Source: Filobasidium wieringae (Eukaryota; Basidiomycota; Tremellomycetes; Filobasidiales; Filobasidiaceae). Taken from it: DNA of 64,000 bases. The position numbers and the translations under genes are program-made. The DNA is taken from NCBI GenBank assembly GCA_001600055.1, contig BCIV01000010.1:186001-250000 (forward strand), read 5' to 3'. The notes under the pieces were generated by a model. It searched no databases and was not told the origin of the DNA. It was given only the letters and a program-made list of their open reading frames with translations. Below are positions 10,356 through 20,096 of the stretch, piece by piece (the stretch's first letter is position 1; each line of letters starts with the position of its first letter).

Positions 10356-12776
10356 ATGTCCAACGAAGCCATCGCTGACCCCGTACTCAAATCGTCCAAG
10401 AAGGACAAGAAGAGCAAAAAGTCCAAGTCGGAGGATGTCACCATGACCCCTGTAGCTGAAGGCGAATCTAGCAAAAAGGAGAAGAAGGACAAGAAACGTA
10501 AGAGGGAGGGAGAGGCCGAGGCTGAGGGATCCAAGCCTGTTGAGGGTGAGAAGAAGAAGAAGAGTAAGAAGGAGAAGGTCACTGAGGGTGAAGCCGTTGC
10601 TGCTCCCGCTGCTGCTGTAGAGGAGGGAGAGAAGAAGAAGAGCAAGAAGGAGAAGAAGGACAAGAAACGTAAGAGGGAGGGAGAGGCCGAGGCTGAGGGA
10701 TCCAAGCCTGTTGAGGGTGAGAAGAAGAAGAAGAGTAAGAAGGAGAAGGTCACTGAGGGTGAAGCCGTTGCTGCTCCCGCTGCTGCTGTAGAGGAGGGAG
10801 AGAAGAAGAAGAGCAAGAAGGAGAAGAAGGACAAGAAACGTAAGAGGGAGGGAGAGGCCGAGGCTGAGGGATCCAAGCCTGTTGAGGGTGAGAAGAAGAA
10901 GAAGAGTAAGAAGGAGAAGGTCACTGAGGGTGAAGCCGTTGCTGCTCCCGCTGCTGCTGTAGAGGAGGGAGAGAAGAAGAAGAGCAAGAAGGAGAAGAAG
11001 GACAAGAAGAACAAGGAGACTGCAGAGGTCGCTCAGACTCCTTCTGCTACCGGAAATGCTGGACTGGCTGGAGCTTTGGCTTCGACTGCCGACAGCTCTG
11101 CTTTCCTCAAGAAACACAACATCACCCTGACCCCCGAGATCTACAACATTCTCCTCTCCTTCTCCACTCTCCCTATCAACCCCGCTCTTCGTCCTTACTT
11201 GGTTTCCTACAAGGTACCTACACCCATTCAAGCATGCTCTTGGCCTCCTCTGTTCGAGGGTAAAGATGTCGTCGGAATCGCAGAGACGGGTTCAGGAAAG
11301 ACTCTCTCGTTTGGTCTTCCCGGTTTGAACTTGTTGAGCACTACTTCCTCCCCTATCAATGCCAAAGGAAAGGGACGAGATGCAGGAAAGATCAGACTCC
11401 TAGTCGTTGCTCCTACTCGAGAATTGGCCACTCAGACTTACGTAGTCCTGTTGGCTCTTGGAAAGCTTGTCGGCGTCGGAGCGGTTTGTCTTTACGGAGG
11501 AGTCGGAAAGCAGGAACAGATTGCTGAGTTGAGAAAGAAGGAGACCGCTATTGTTGTTGGTACTCCAGGACGAGTGATGGATCTCGCTGATAGCGGGGAT
11601 GTCGACTTCTCCGGGTAAGTCTGTGGTCCAATGCCGTTTTTCACTAATGAGCGCTATGCTGACGAGCTACACATCCGTTAGTGTGCAATACCTCGTTTTG
11701 GATGAAGCCGATCGAATGCTGGATCAAGGTTTCGAGAACGATATCCGAAAAATCATTGGATTCTGTCCTAAGAAAGAGGCCGGTCGTCAGACTGTCATGT
11801 GTAAGTTGTCTCATCTGTTACAGATTGGGTTATATGCTGAGAAACGTTCTTTCTATTCGCAGTCTCCGCCACCTGGCCTGAATCTGTTCGACGACTTGCT
11901 AGTACTTTCTTGACCGACCCTGTCAAGATTACCGTCGGTAGTGACGAGTTGAGCGCGAACAAGAGGATCGTACAGAGTGAGTGTTATATGTGTTCACCGA
12001 TCATGGTATGGTGCTCACTACAAATTGTTCGAACAGGCGTCGAGGTCATGGATAACGGTCGTGAAAAGGAACCCCGTCTGATCCACCATCTTCGATCCTT
12101 CATGAAGACTCACCCAAAAGACTCTCCCCTTCCCGCTCGTATCCTGGTCTTTGCTCTTTACAAGAAGGAAGCCACTCGATTAGAACACACCATCCGATCT
12201 GCCGGATTCAAGGTGGCTGGATTGCACGGTGACTTGAGCCAAGATGCAAGGTTCAAGGCGCTCGACTCGTTCAAAGAGGGCAAAGTCAACGTACTGGTCG
12301 CTACGGATGTCGCAGCTCGTGGATTGGACATTCCCGATGTGCAATTGGTCATCAACGTCACCTTCCCCTTGACAACCGGTATGTTCCGCTCAATCATGAA
12401 TCTACATGTGAAATCGATCTCATGGTCTTGTTTTGTTTTTCAGAGGACTTTGTGCACCGATGCGGACGAACCGGAAGAGCAGGAAAGGATGGCAAGGCCA
12501 TTACCTTCTTCACCGGTGAAGCTCACGAGCGATCGCTTGCTGGAGAGTTCATGAGGGTGTTGAGGGATGCCGGTGCCGAGGTACCAGATGGCATGAGCCG
12601 ATTCCCCTCTACTATCAAGAAGAAGGGTGAGTACAGGAACGGTGTTCTGTGTTTCTGCAATCTGGAAAGGAGACTGATGCAAGTTTTTCGTCATGCTTAC
12701 AGAGCACGGTTCTTACGGTGCCTTCTACAAGGACATCTCTGACGCTCCTGCCGCCAAAAAGATCGTCTTCGATTAG
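10356..12776 (+). CDS. DBP3: DEAD-box RNA helicase Dbp3
   Basis: Six exons (10356-11614, 11682-11800, 11863-11976, 12037-12378, 12444-12626, 12703-12776) encode about 696 residues. The N-terminal 220 residues are Lys/Glu-rich and carry three tandem copies of a 57-residue unit. The helicase core has the Q motif (PTPIQ), motif I (ETGSGKT), Ia (PTRELA), Ib (TPGR), II (DEAD), III (SAT), V ([10 protein letters not shown]) and VI ([10 protein letters not shown]). The [20 protein letters not shown] context and KK-rich N-terminus match Dbp3, a nucleolar helicase that assists pre-rRNA cleavage and 60S assembly in yeast. Motifs II and III are interrupted by introns that restore the frame exactly. The stop is TAG at 12774. 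A TCACGTGA box lies upstream. Confidence in the DEAD-box class is near certain, and in the Dbp3 subfamily good. Confidence 0.93.
10473..10985 (+). repeat. Three tandem 171-bp in-frame repeats in DBP3
   Basis: A 171-bp unit (57 codons) is repeated three times head to tail with virtually no nucleotide change; for instance AGAAACGTAAGAGGGAGGG recurs at 10492, 10663 and 10834. Each unit encodes a [14 protein letters not shown] block, a [17 protein letters not shown] block and an Ala/Pro-rich [12 protein letters not shown] block. A partial fourth unit follows ([11 protein letters not shown]). Near-identity at silent positions points to recent duplication or ongoing homogenisation. Confidence 0.95.
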
Positions 12777-12912
12777 ATCAATCACACCTTTTCCAATTTC
12801 GTTTCTTCTGTCGCTTTCCTTTTGTAGTAGAACATCCTGCATGCGTACGGAGCTTTTGTATGTATCCCATACAGCATATCTAGATGGGCGGAGGCTTCCA
12901 GGCAGCTGGTTC

Positions 12913-12920
12913 ACGTGAAA
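12913..12920. promoter_or_regulatory. TCACGTGA palindrome upstream of BET2
   Basis: A second copy of the octamer, 128 nt before the BET2 ATG and 137 nt after the DBP3 stop, embedded in a longer palindrome TTCACGTGAA. Confidence 0.45.
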
Positions 12921-13047
12921 CAGCGATGTCAGTCCGTGTGCTATGAGTAATCGAGCGTCATTCAGATAGCAATCGATAACACAAAATGAGCAAATGAACG
13001 CTACTTCTCTGAATTCTCTGAACTCGATAAATACTTTCAGTGAAGCC

Positions 13048-14487
13048 ATGTCAACATCTCAGCATCTTGACATTGATCTGCATGTGAAATACATTCAAAA
13101 CCTTGATACAGTAAGACCGGCATCGCTGTTCAAGAGCTGCTAGAAGGTTGACCACTATGAAGCGTAGAAACAAGATGAACTGGCATACCATCTCACAGAA
13201 CATCTGCGAGTTAATGGAGTCTACTGGGGATTGGTAGCTCTGTGTATCATGGGGCGTAAGGACGCTTTAGACCGAGAGGCAATGATCAAATACGTCATGT
13301 CTTGTTGGGACGATGAGATGGGTACGGACGACGCTTAAGCTCTCGCCTGCAGACCTCTGCTGATCATGCTTTTCCTCTCAGGTACGTTCGGAGCACACCC
13401 TGGACACGACGGACATATCTTAGGAACACTGTCAGCCATCCAAATATTGATAATACAGGACAGCATCGAGATAGTGGATGCTGACCGTATAGTGAACTGT
13501 AAGTCTCGCGCTGCGTTCTGACGTTCTCATCACTCGACTGACTAACGTTGCGTCTTTTCCAGTCTTACTCTCCCTGATCTCGCCTGATACCGGTTGTGTG
13601 GCAGGGGACCAGTGGGGAGAAGAGGACACTCGATTCTCCTACATTCTCGTATCTTGTCTTTCTCTGTTAGGCAGGCTAGACGAGCTGGATAAGGCGTTTG
13701 ACGGGCGAGGTCGAGATTTAGTAGTAGGGCACATTGAGCGATGTAAGAATTTTGATGGAGGGTTCGGGCCGAATGAAGGCAGTGAGAGCCATGGTGGAAT
13801 GGGTAAGTCTGGGTCATTACGTAGCTGCTATAGGGTTTTGCTCAAAATATTCCTGTCGATAGTGTTCGTCTGTGTAGCTGCCCTAGCGATACTAGACAGG
13901 TTAGATATAGTGGACGTGGAGACACTAGGATGGTGGTTATGCGAAAGACAGCTTCCAAATGGCGGATTGAACGGTCGACCAGAAAAGTTGGAGGATGTTA
14001 GTACATTATAGCTCCTGGTCACCAACTCAGCTGATTCAATGCCTGTTGAATAGGTTTGTTATTCATGGTGGAACGTATCAGCGCTATCAATATTAGGCAA
14101 GCTTCACTGGATAAACGGAGAGAAGCTACAAAAATTCATTCTAGAATCGCAGGTAAGTCCGGATCAAAAGGGCCAGTTGGCAACGACTCGTTCTGAAGTA
14201 CCGCACGACTTGTCAGGATTTAGAAGGCGGTGGTATTGCCGACCGGCCAGGCGATTGGGTCGACGTATTCCACACAATATTCGGTCTTGCAGGTAGGTCA
14301 CCCTGCTGATATACCTGACTTGCTCATACTGATATTCACGCCGCAATATCTCAATCACACAGGGTTGTCACTGACGGGCTACCCTGGACTTCAAGATATC
14401 GACCCGGTCTACTGCATGCCCACTGAAGTCATAGAGCAACGTGGACTGAGAAAGGAGTTCCAAGTCATTCCTCGTCGTACTGTATAA
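13048..14487 (+). CDS. BET2: Rab geranylgeranyltransferase beta subunit (Bet2)
   Basis: At least seven exons encode about 330 residues. The start at 13048 gives [20 protein letters not shown] before the first intron. Then come [19 protein letters not shown] and the prenyltransferase alpha-alpha barrel repeats: [31 protein letters not shown] (here [15 protein letters not shown]), CKNFDGGFG with ESHGGM, and [20 protein letters not shown]. The zinc ligands expected in this family can be placed at the LEDVCYSWW segment (Asp, Cys) and at VFHTIFGL (His). The GLNGRPEK and [12 protein letters not shown] signatures separate the RabGGTase beta subunit from farnesyl- and GGTase-I betas. It adds geranylgeranyl groups to Rab GTPases as a heterodimer with Bet4. 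The TAA stop lies 66 nt from the end of the convergent CLYBL-HscB gene. Confidence 0.93.
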
Positions 14488-14553
14488 TACGCTCATTATG
14501 AGTCAAATACCATGTCTTATACAACTTCAATATTCTCATCTATCACGACGCAA

Positions 14554-17066
14554 TCAATGCGTGATCTCGACTCGCTTCCCTGGCTGCCAGTCTTTAGCGG
14601 CGTTATCCAGATTCTGCAGGTATTGCAGTTCGATCGTTAGAGATTTGGCCCGTCCCAAATCGACGGGTTTGGCGGCAAAGGATTGCTTCAGCTGATCTAC
14701 CACATCCTTATATTTTGCTAGGATTCGTGGAAATCTCGTTTAGTACAGTCGAATCAACCACCATGTGTTTACTCACCTTGATTCGCTTCCCTGACAGTAT
14801 CACACTGCTCTTGTGTTTCAGCCTCTTCCAATTCCTCTCTCGCTTCCATAATCTCCATGAGCAATTCAGGATCCGTCAGGGAATCAGATTCTGAGACGTC
14901 GTAGCCGTAAATATCAAGCTGCGAACGCCATGAAGTGTCAGTCGATCTTGGCCAGAAAGTGCCAAATATGCCATTGGACTGACGAGATATTTTGCTCTAC
15001 TCAATGGATCAGCAAGTGTGGTATAAGCTTTGTTTAAGAAGGACGATTGGACTTCTGCCAAGCTATGTTCCGCCTAAAGCATGACTAGATTTAGCTTCTG
15101 AAAGATATCTGCAAAGAGAAATCCCCCAAGTTACCTCTCCAGCACCGGCAAAACTATCCGGATGTATTCCTTGTTGCCTTTTCAAGAAAGTCATCCTGAT
15201 ACTTCGTGGCTCCAAATCATAGCCTCCCCCCTTGATCTCGGCAAGTGCTTCTTTCAGGTCTCTCCCCACAAGGTCTTCTGGAACCAGTCCAAACAGAGAA
15301 TGGTAGAGGATATCGTTCGGTAAAGGTACTGGAGTTCGACAGGCCGAACAGGGGGTCGCGTGGAGGGGAAGCACCTCGCCACACTTGGGACAACTCTTCG
15401 ATGCGGATGCTCGAGTGGTGTAGGCTCTAGCTTGGGCCTGGTTTGGTTTGCCTAGACGACCTGCAGCTCTGGCTTCCTTAATAGTCCTCTTGGCCTGAAG
15501 ACAAACCGCGAGTCAGTGTTCCGTCAATGCGTGTATCCATTTGAAGACTCAATGCTGGCCTACCTGGAGGATCATTGGCTTATCAATCATTTCCTCTTTC
15601 CCATCCTCTCCCACCAACCCCTCCGCACCCCGGGTTGATGATCCCATTATATTCAAGATCTTTTGTGCTCTTGTGATTTCTGGATAGCAACGAGGCACGT
15701 CAGAACAGCTTCAATTTGCATGGCGAACAAACGGCTCTAACCTTTTTGAGAAGGAGCGAAGGCATCGACGATAGTATCTACCTGACTTGGATGTATTGCT
15801 TGCTACGCAAAATCAACGAAAAGACCTCGGTCACTGCGTGACACAAATTGGCTTACTTTACCCTGAAACCCTAATCTTCGCCCTTCCTCAGCTTCTTCCT
15901 TCAATACCTCAAGGTTCTTGTAATCTACGCAAACCTGATTGCGAAGGAGATGCAATCAATCAGCTTTCCGTTCATCTGGTATCCCGATGAGCCATACCAT
16001 GTCAATTGCAGATAATCCGTAAGCTCGCGCGGCCATCACGATGGAAGATCTGGCATGTAAGAGTTCCATTCTCGATCGGGTCCTGGTGATCCCTGAAGTG
16101 GCGCAGACTATGGATGAAGGTTTTGATATCTGTCTTGACAAAATACTGTTTCAAGAAGAGAGAAACTTACAGTCCTCCGCTGCAAACTGGAAGAATGGCA
16201 GAGTAAGCGAAAGAACGCCCGCATGATGCGCAGCACGACTTACTAACAGTCCGACTAAATCCAATGACTTGCCTTTCCACGCAGCTATCTGAGCTACATT
16301 CAAAAGCGCTTGAGGTGATTCGATGGACGCTATCAATGGGGTTCTGTCGCTACCTAAGGTTTTGGGGTGTAAATGTTCCATTCATTGCCCTTTGGAAGGG
16401 AATGAGGCTCACTAGTACCCGTTCGTGAAGTAGACACCAATTGGTCTATGGCTGTCAACATGGATGGATGATTGACCTGTGTCAATTTCACGGTGAGTGA
16501 ATTTCAACACAACACATACAATGGATGAGAACATACCTTGGGAAGTAACATCATTGGACCCGAACCCCGTTTCAAGCTTCCCCAGACAGACTTGATATCA
16601 TCATTCCCCCACGAATCTAATTGCAACGTCTCTTCAATTCCTCCATTCCCCTCGGCCTCATCGCTCAAGTTCACATAATCATCCTTCGGAGTGAAAGGGG
16701 AGTTAGGTCGGACTGCCAGGAACTGCTTTCGATCTTGAGAATGAGAGGAGAGGAAAGAGGTGAGATTTGAACGGGCGGTTTCTTTTTGGCTCGGGTGGAC
16801 AGAGTCTTCTAGGTCGTAGGTTACAGTAGTCGAAGGAGAATCGAGGGATTTAGTCAGGAACTTTGTCGAAGATGATGGAACTATCGATGTAGCAGTGTAG
16901 CAAACGCTATCAGAATGACCATTCCGCAGCTACCATGATGGTATTTGTGCATACCGTATAAAAGGGAACCTATTGGCAATGTTCTACTTCCGTTTGCAGA
17001 TGTGCTCAAAGCAGCTCGAGGTCCTCCCGATAAGGCGCTCTTGATGGCCCTTGAATTTCTATACAT
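14554..17066 (-). CDS. Citrate-lyase-beta-like (CLYBL) enzyme fused to HscB/Jac1 Fe-S co-chaperone
   Basis: One continuous spliced frame encodes two mitochondrial proteins. The N-terminus is a basic presequence (MYRNSRAIKSALSGG). An HpcH/HpaI aldolase-citrate lyase barrel follows: LLYVPSSSTKFLTKS, TYDLEDSV, AVRPNSP, IESPQALLN, AAEDFCATSGITRTRSRMEL and GKQAIHPSQVDTIV, ending MIDKPMILQ. An intron at about 15560-15492 (GTAGGC donor, CTGAC branch, CAG acceptor) joins this in phase 0 to AKRTIKEARAAGRLGKP. The same frame runs without stop or Met into ARAYTTRASASK, the CPKCG...CSAC zinc motif, YHSLFGL, and the J-domain HPD (GIHPDSF) of HscB/Jac1. The later exons encode the C-terminal domain (FLNKAYTTLADPLSRAKYL, LDIYGYDV), stopping at TGA 14554-14556. 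CLYBL enzymes cleave citramalyl-CoA; HscB delivers Isu scaffold clusters to mtHsp70. I find no ATG to start HscB separately. The Arg-rich linker could be an internal processing site (inference). Confidence 0.85.
15361..15491 (-). other. Junction exon between the CLYBL and HscB modules
   Basis: This stretch begins at the acceptor after MIDKPMILQ, finishes the CLYBL C-terminal helix (AKRTIKEARAAGRLGKP), and passes through NQAQARAYTTRASASK into the HscB zinc motif. It contains no in-frame ATG and no stop. Its basic, Ser/Thr/Ala-rich composition resembles a mitochondrial presequence now lying inside the protein. Confidence 0.8.
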
Positions 17067-18013
17067 CTTTGATATGAGCTATGAGCTATAAGTCTTCAAT
17101 TGGACGGGCACCTGAGGGGCGAGGATTACCTAGGAGGAGTTGTATTGAAAGTGCTCGATCGACGATCATGCGTTCCCCTGAAGTCCAGGCTCAGATGATT
17201 CGTCATCGCTGGTCTTTGAACCTGAAACGTCTGTCGCGAGCAGGTGCTATATTGCTCAAGGTGCTGGGTTTGAAGCTATGGCCATCCAAAGTAGGGTTCA
17301 CGTCCGCCATGTATCGAGCAGGAAAGGTATTTTCACTAAGGGAAGGCATATCGCACACTGTGCGAAATTACTGTAACGTTCTCTAAAATGTACCGTAGAG
17401 GGCTCAGTGGTACGCAACGAAGTACACACGAATTCCTTATGTCGATACGAGGCCACATATCGCAACTCGTACAACTCCAGTTACATTTCCTTGAATAGAG
17501 AACTTGCTTTTCGGGATGGGAAACACATACATCGAAGTATTATTCGGATGCTGCATGTTATATAGTAGACATCGTACGAGGCTTCATCGTTCATCGCCCA
17601 CGCACATACGGATCAACGCCGTAGTTAACACGGCCCCTTTGTAACTCTACAGATCGCAGAACTGACCTGGCATACATGTTCACATGCATATCATGCATTA
17701 CATGGTCATCAAAGGAAACAACATCCGCTCGATCTAGGATCCACGTTTCGGAGTTTACGCGATACCTAGCCAGATGCGCTTTCTTCTGGTACGCGCCCAC
17801 ACCTTACGCTAGGCCCGCTCGTACGCCTCGAATCCCCTCTCGCTTAGCGTCCCTCACATTCGCGTCGCCCTCTCAGCTTTTCCTCCCAGCCTACCAGTTC
17901 CCCTCCTCGTTCATCAGCTCAATTCCTCTCGTCCCCTTCAACTTGATCGAACCAGACCGGTCTTTCACCTCTCTCCCTCTTCAAGAAGACGTCAAGAAAA
18001 ACCGACCACCAAA
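17067..18013. other. Divergent promoter region of CLYBL-HscB and RPL3
   Basis: About 950 nt without a recognisable gene. The last 150 nt before the RPL3 ATG are pyrimidine-rich (for example TTCCTCTCGTCCCCTTC near 17920-17940), as is usual upstream of fungal ribosomal-protein genes. Confidence 0.45.
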
Positions 18014-19569
18014 ATGTCTCACAGGAAGTTCGAAGAGCCCCGATCCGGTTCCCTTGGGTGAATATCTGTTCTCTATTTTATCTGCGAGCGAGTTTGGAAT
18101 ATGAGCGCGAAGGAGGGGAAACAGGAGGAACGGATCGCTCAGAGAAAGAATGGGGATGGAGCGAACGAGGGACGACCAAGCAAGTTCAAGAACAGAAGGC
18201 TGATCTGTTCTATTTTGTGGCGAATCATAGGTTCTTGCCCAGGAAGCGTGCCGCTCGTCACAGGGGAAAGGTCAAGTCCTTCCCTAAGGACGACCCCAGC
18301 AAGCCTGTCCACCTTACTGCTTTGATGGGATACAAGGCCGGTATGAGTCACGTCGTCCGTGACTTGGACCGACCCGGTTCCAGTACGTCTAGTTTTCTTT
18401 TAGATGTCTGGATCGAAGTGCTCATCCTATTTCGCTTTGCAACCACTCAGAGATGCACAAGCGTGAGGTTGTCGAGGCTGTTACCGTCATCGAGACTCCC
18501 CCCATGGTTGTCGTCGGTGTTGTCGGATACGTCGAGACCCCCCGAGGTCTCCGATCATTGACCACCGTTTGGGCCGAGCACTTGTCCGATGAGCTCAAGA
18601 GGAGGTTCTACAAGAACTGGTACAGGTCCAAGAAGAAGGCCTTCACCAAGTACGCCAAGAAGCACTCTGAGAACAACGGTTCTTCCATCGCCCGAGAGAT
18701 CGAGAGGATCAGGAAGTACTGTACCGTCGTCAGGGTCTTGGCCCACACTCAGATCAGGAAGACTGGTTTGAAGCAGAAGAAGGCGCACTTGATGGAGATC
18801 CAGGTCAACGGAGGATCCGTAGCCGACAAGCTCGAGTTCGCCAAGAGCCACTTCGAGAAGACCGTCGATGTCAGGAGCATCTTCGAGCAGAACCAGGTCA
18901 TCGACGTTATCGGAGTCACCTCTGGTCACGGAACTGAGGGTGTTACTCACCGATGGGGTGTTACCAGGCTTCCCAGGTTCGTTGCGAGTTCAGCGATACG
19001 ACGGTACGAGGATCTTGTACTGACCCCGCTTCTTCCCCTTGCGCGTTTACAGGAAGACCCACCGAGGTCTCCGAAAGGTCGCCTGTATCGGAGCTTGGCA
19101 TCCATCCAACGTCATGTACTCTGTTCCTCGTGCCGGTCAGAACGGTTACCACCACCGTACCGAGAAGAACAAGAAGATCTACAGGATCGGAACCGGTTCC
19201 GACGTCAAGTCTGGATCCACCGAGTACGACATCAGTGACAAGACCATCACCCCCATGGGTGGTTTCCCCCACTAGTGAGTAGCAGATTGCAGGAATGGTG
19301 TCACCCAGTTCAGTGTCTGACCTTGTATGCTTCCCTCTTTTCTTAGCGGTATCGTCAACGAGGACTTCGTCATGGTCAAGGGAGGTGTACCCGGTACCCT
19401 CAAGCGACCTTTGGTTCTTCGTCAGTCCCTCCAGGTTCACACCTCGAGGACTCACTTGGAGCAGGTCAGCCTCAAGTTCATCGACACCAGTTCCAAGTTG
19501 GGTCACGGAGCTGTGCAAAGTGCTGCGGAGAAGAAGGCCATCATGGGACAGCTCAAGATCAAGGCTTGA
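18014..19569 (+). CDS. RPL3: 60S ribosomal protein uL3 (L3)
   Basis: Five exons encode about 388 residues. Exon 1 (18014-18057) gives [15 protein letters not shown] and is followed by a 173-nt intron. Exon 2, from 18231, continues [20 protein letters not shown] and [19 protein letters not shown]. Later exons give [60 protein letters not shown] and [20 protein letters not shown], ending [11 protein letters not shown]. All are diagnostic of uL3, which lines the peptidyl-transferase centre of the large subunit. The HW...GWHP region includes the expected methylatable His context of fungal Rpl3. Codon choice is strongly biased (AAG, GAG, CTC/TTG), as expected of a highly expressed gene. The stop is TGA at 19567. 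Confidence 0.97.
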
Positions 19570-20096
19570 GTGGATGGTCAGGGTGGTTGAGCATGGTTGG
19601 AGCGAGTCGTGCACTGGACGATGAGCGATGGTCATGCTTTTTTGTATTGCGTTGACAATTGATACAATACAATTTAACGATTACGTGTTTGTGCATGGTT
19701 CCAGTTTGGGTTGAGTGTGTCGCATGAGAAACCTTGGCTCTTTGCCATATCCACTCGAAGCACGATTCAGCAGTTGGCCGTTGGGTGCGAGCAGTTTCAT
19801 CTGAGTACTGAGAAGCTTGGCATAAGTACTGCAATCAGATCGTGGTTTTTCTATCACGTGATCGCTTGAGCATCCGGAATAGCACGGCCCGCCCCTGCTC
19901 CGGTGTGGCCGGACCGGTCTCCGAATGAGAACGAGTCGTGGTATTGTCTCTGCTCGCTGCTCGCTGGTTCTTTATAATTCCAGCGCAAACATCAGCTTCG
20001 TCATTCGCAATACAAGCAATCCATTCCATTCCATTCCTTACACGCCGCAGCTCGATATCCTTACCCTACCCAATTACATTCACTAAAAACTCGAAA
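19570..20096. other. Intergenic, promoter of the Gfo/Idh gene
   Basis: Between the RPL3 stop and the next plus-strand gene. It contains a TCACGTGA box at 19854 and a TATA-like TTTATAATTC near 19971-19980. No gene is seen. Confidence 0.5.
19854..19861. promoter_or_regulatory. TCACGTGA palindrome upstream of the Gfo/Idh gene
   Basis: Third copy of the octamer, followed by TC as at 10235. It is 236 nt before the ATG of the oxidoreductase. Confidence 0.45.

Noticed and set aside
10235..11231. Two minus-strand open frames of 259 and 293 codons, Leu/Ser-rich and repetitive, opposite DBP3
   Set aside because: They are the reverse complement of the Lys-rich repeat region of the helicase; open only because of its composition, with no independent support.
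14554..15374. HscB/Jac1 as a separate gene starting near the zinc motif
   Set aside because: The codon there is GTG, no in-frame ATG exists between the CLYBL module and the zinc motif, and a normal intron joins the two in phase.
18961..19635. A 224-codon minus-strand frame opposite RPL3
   Set aside because: Shadow of the strongly codon-biased RPL3 exons and an intron; no recognisable domain.
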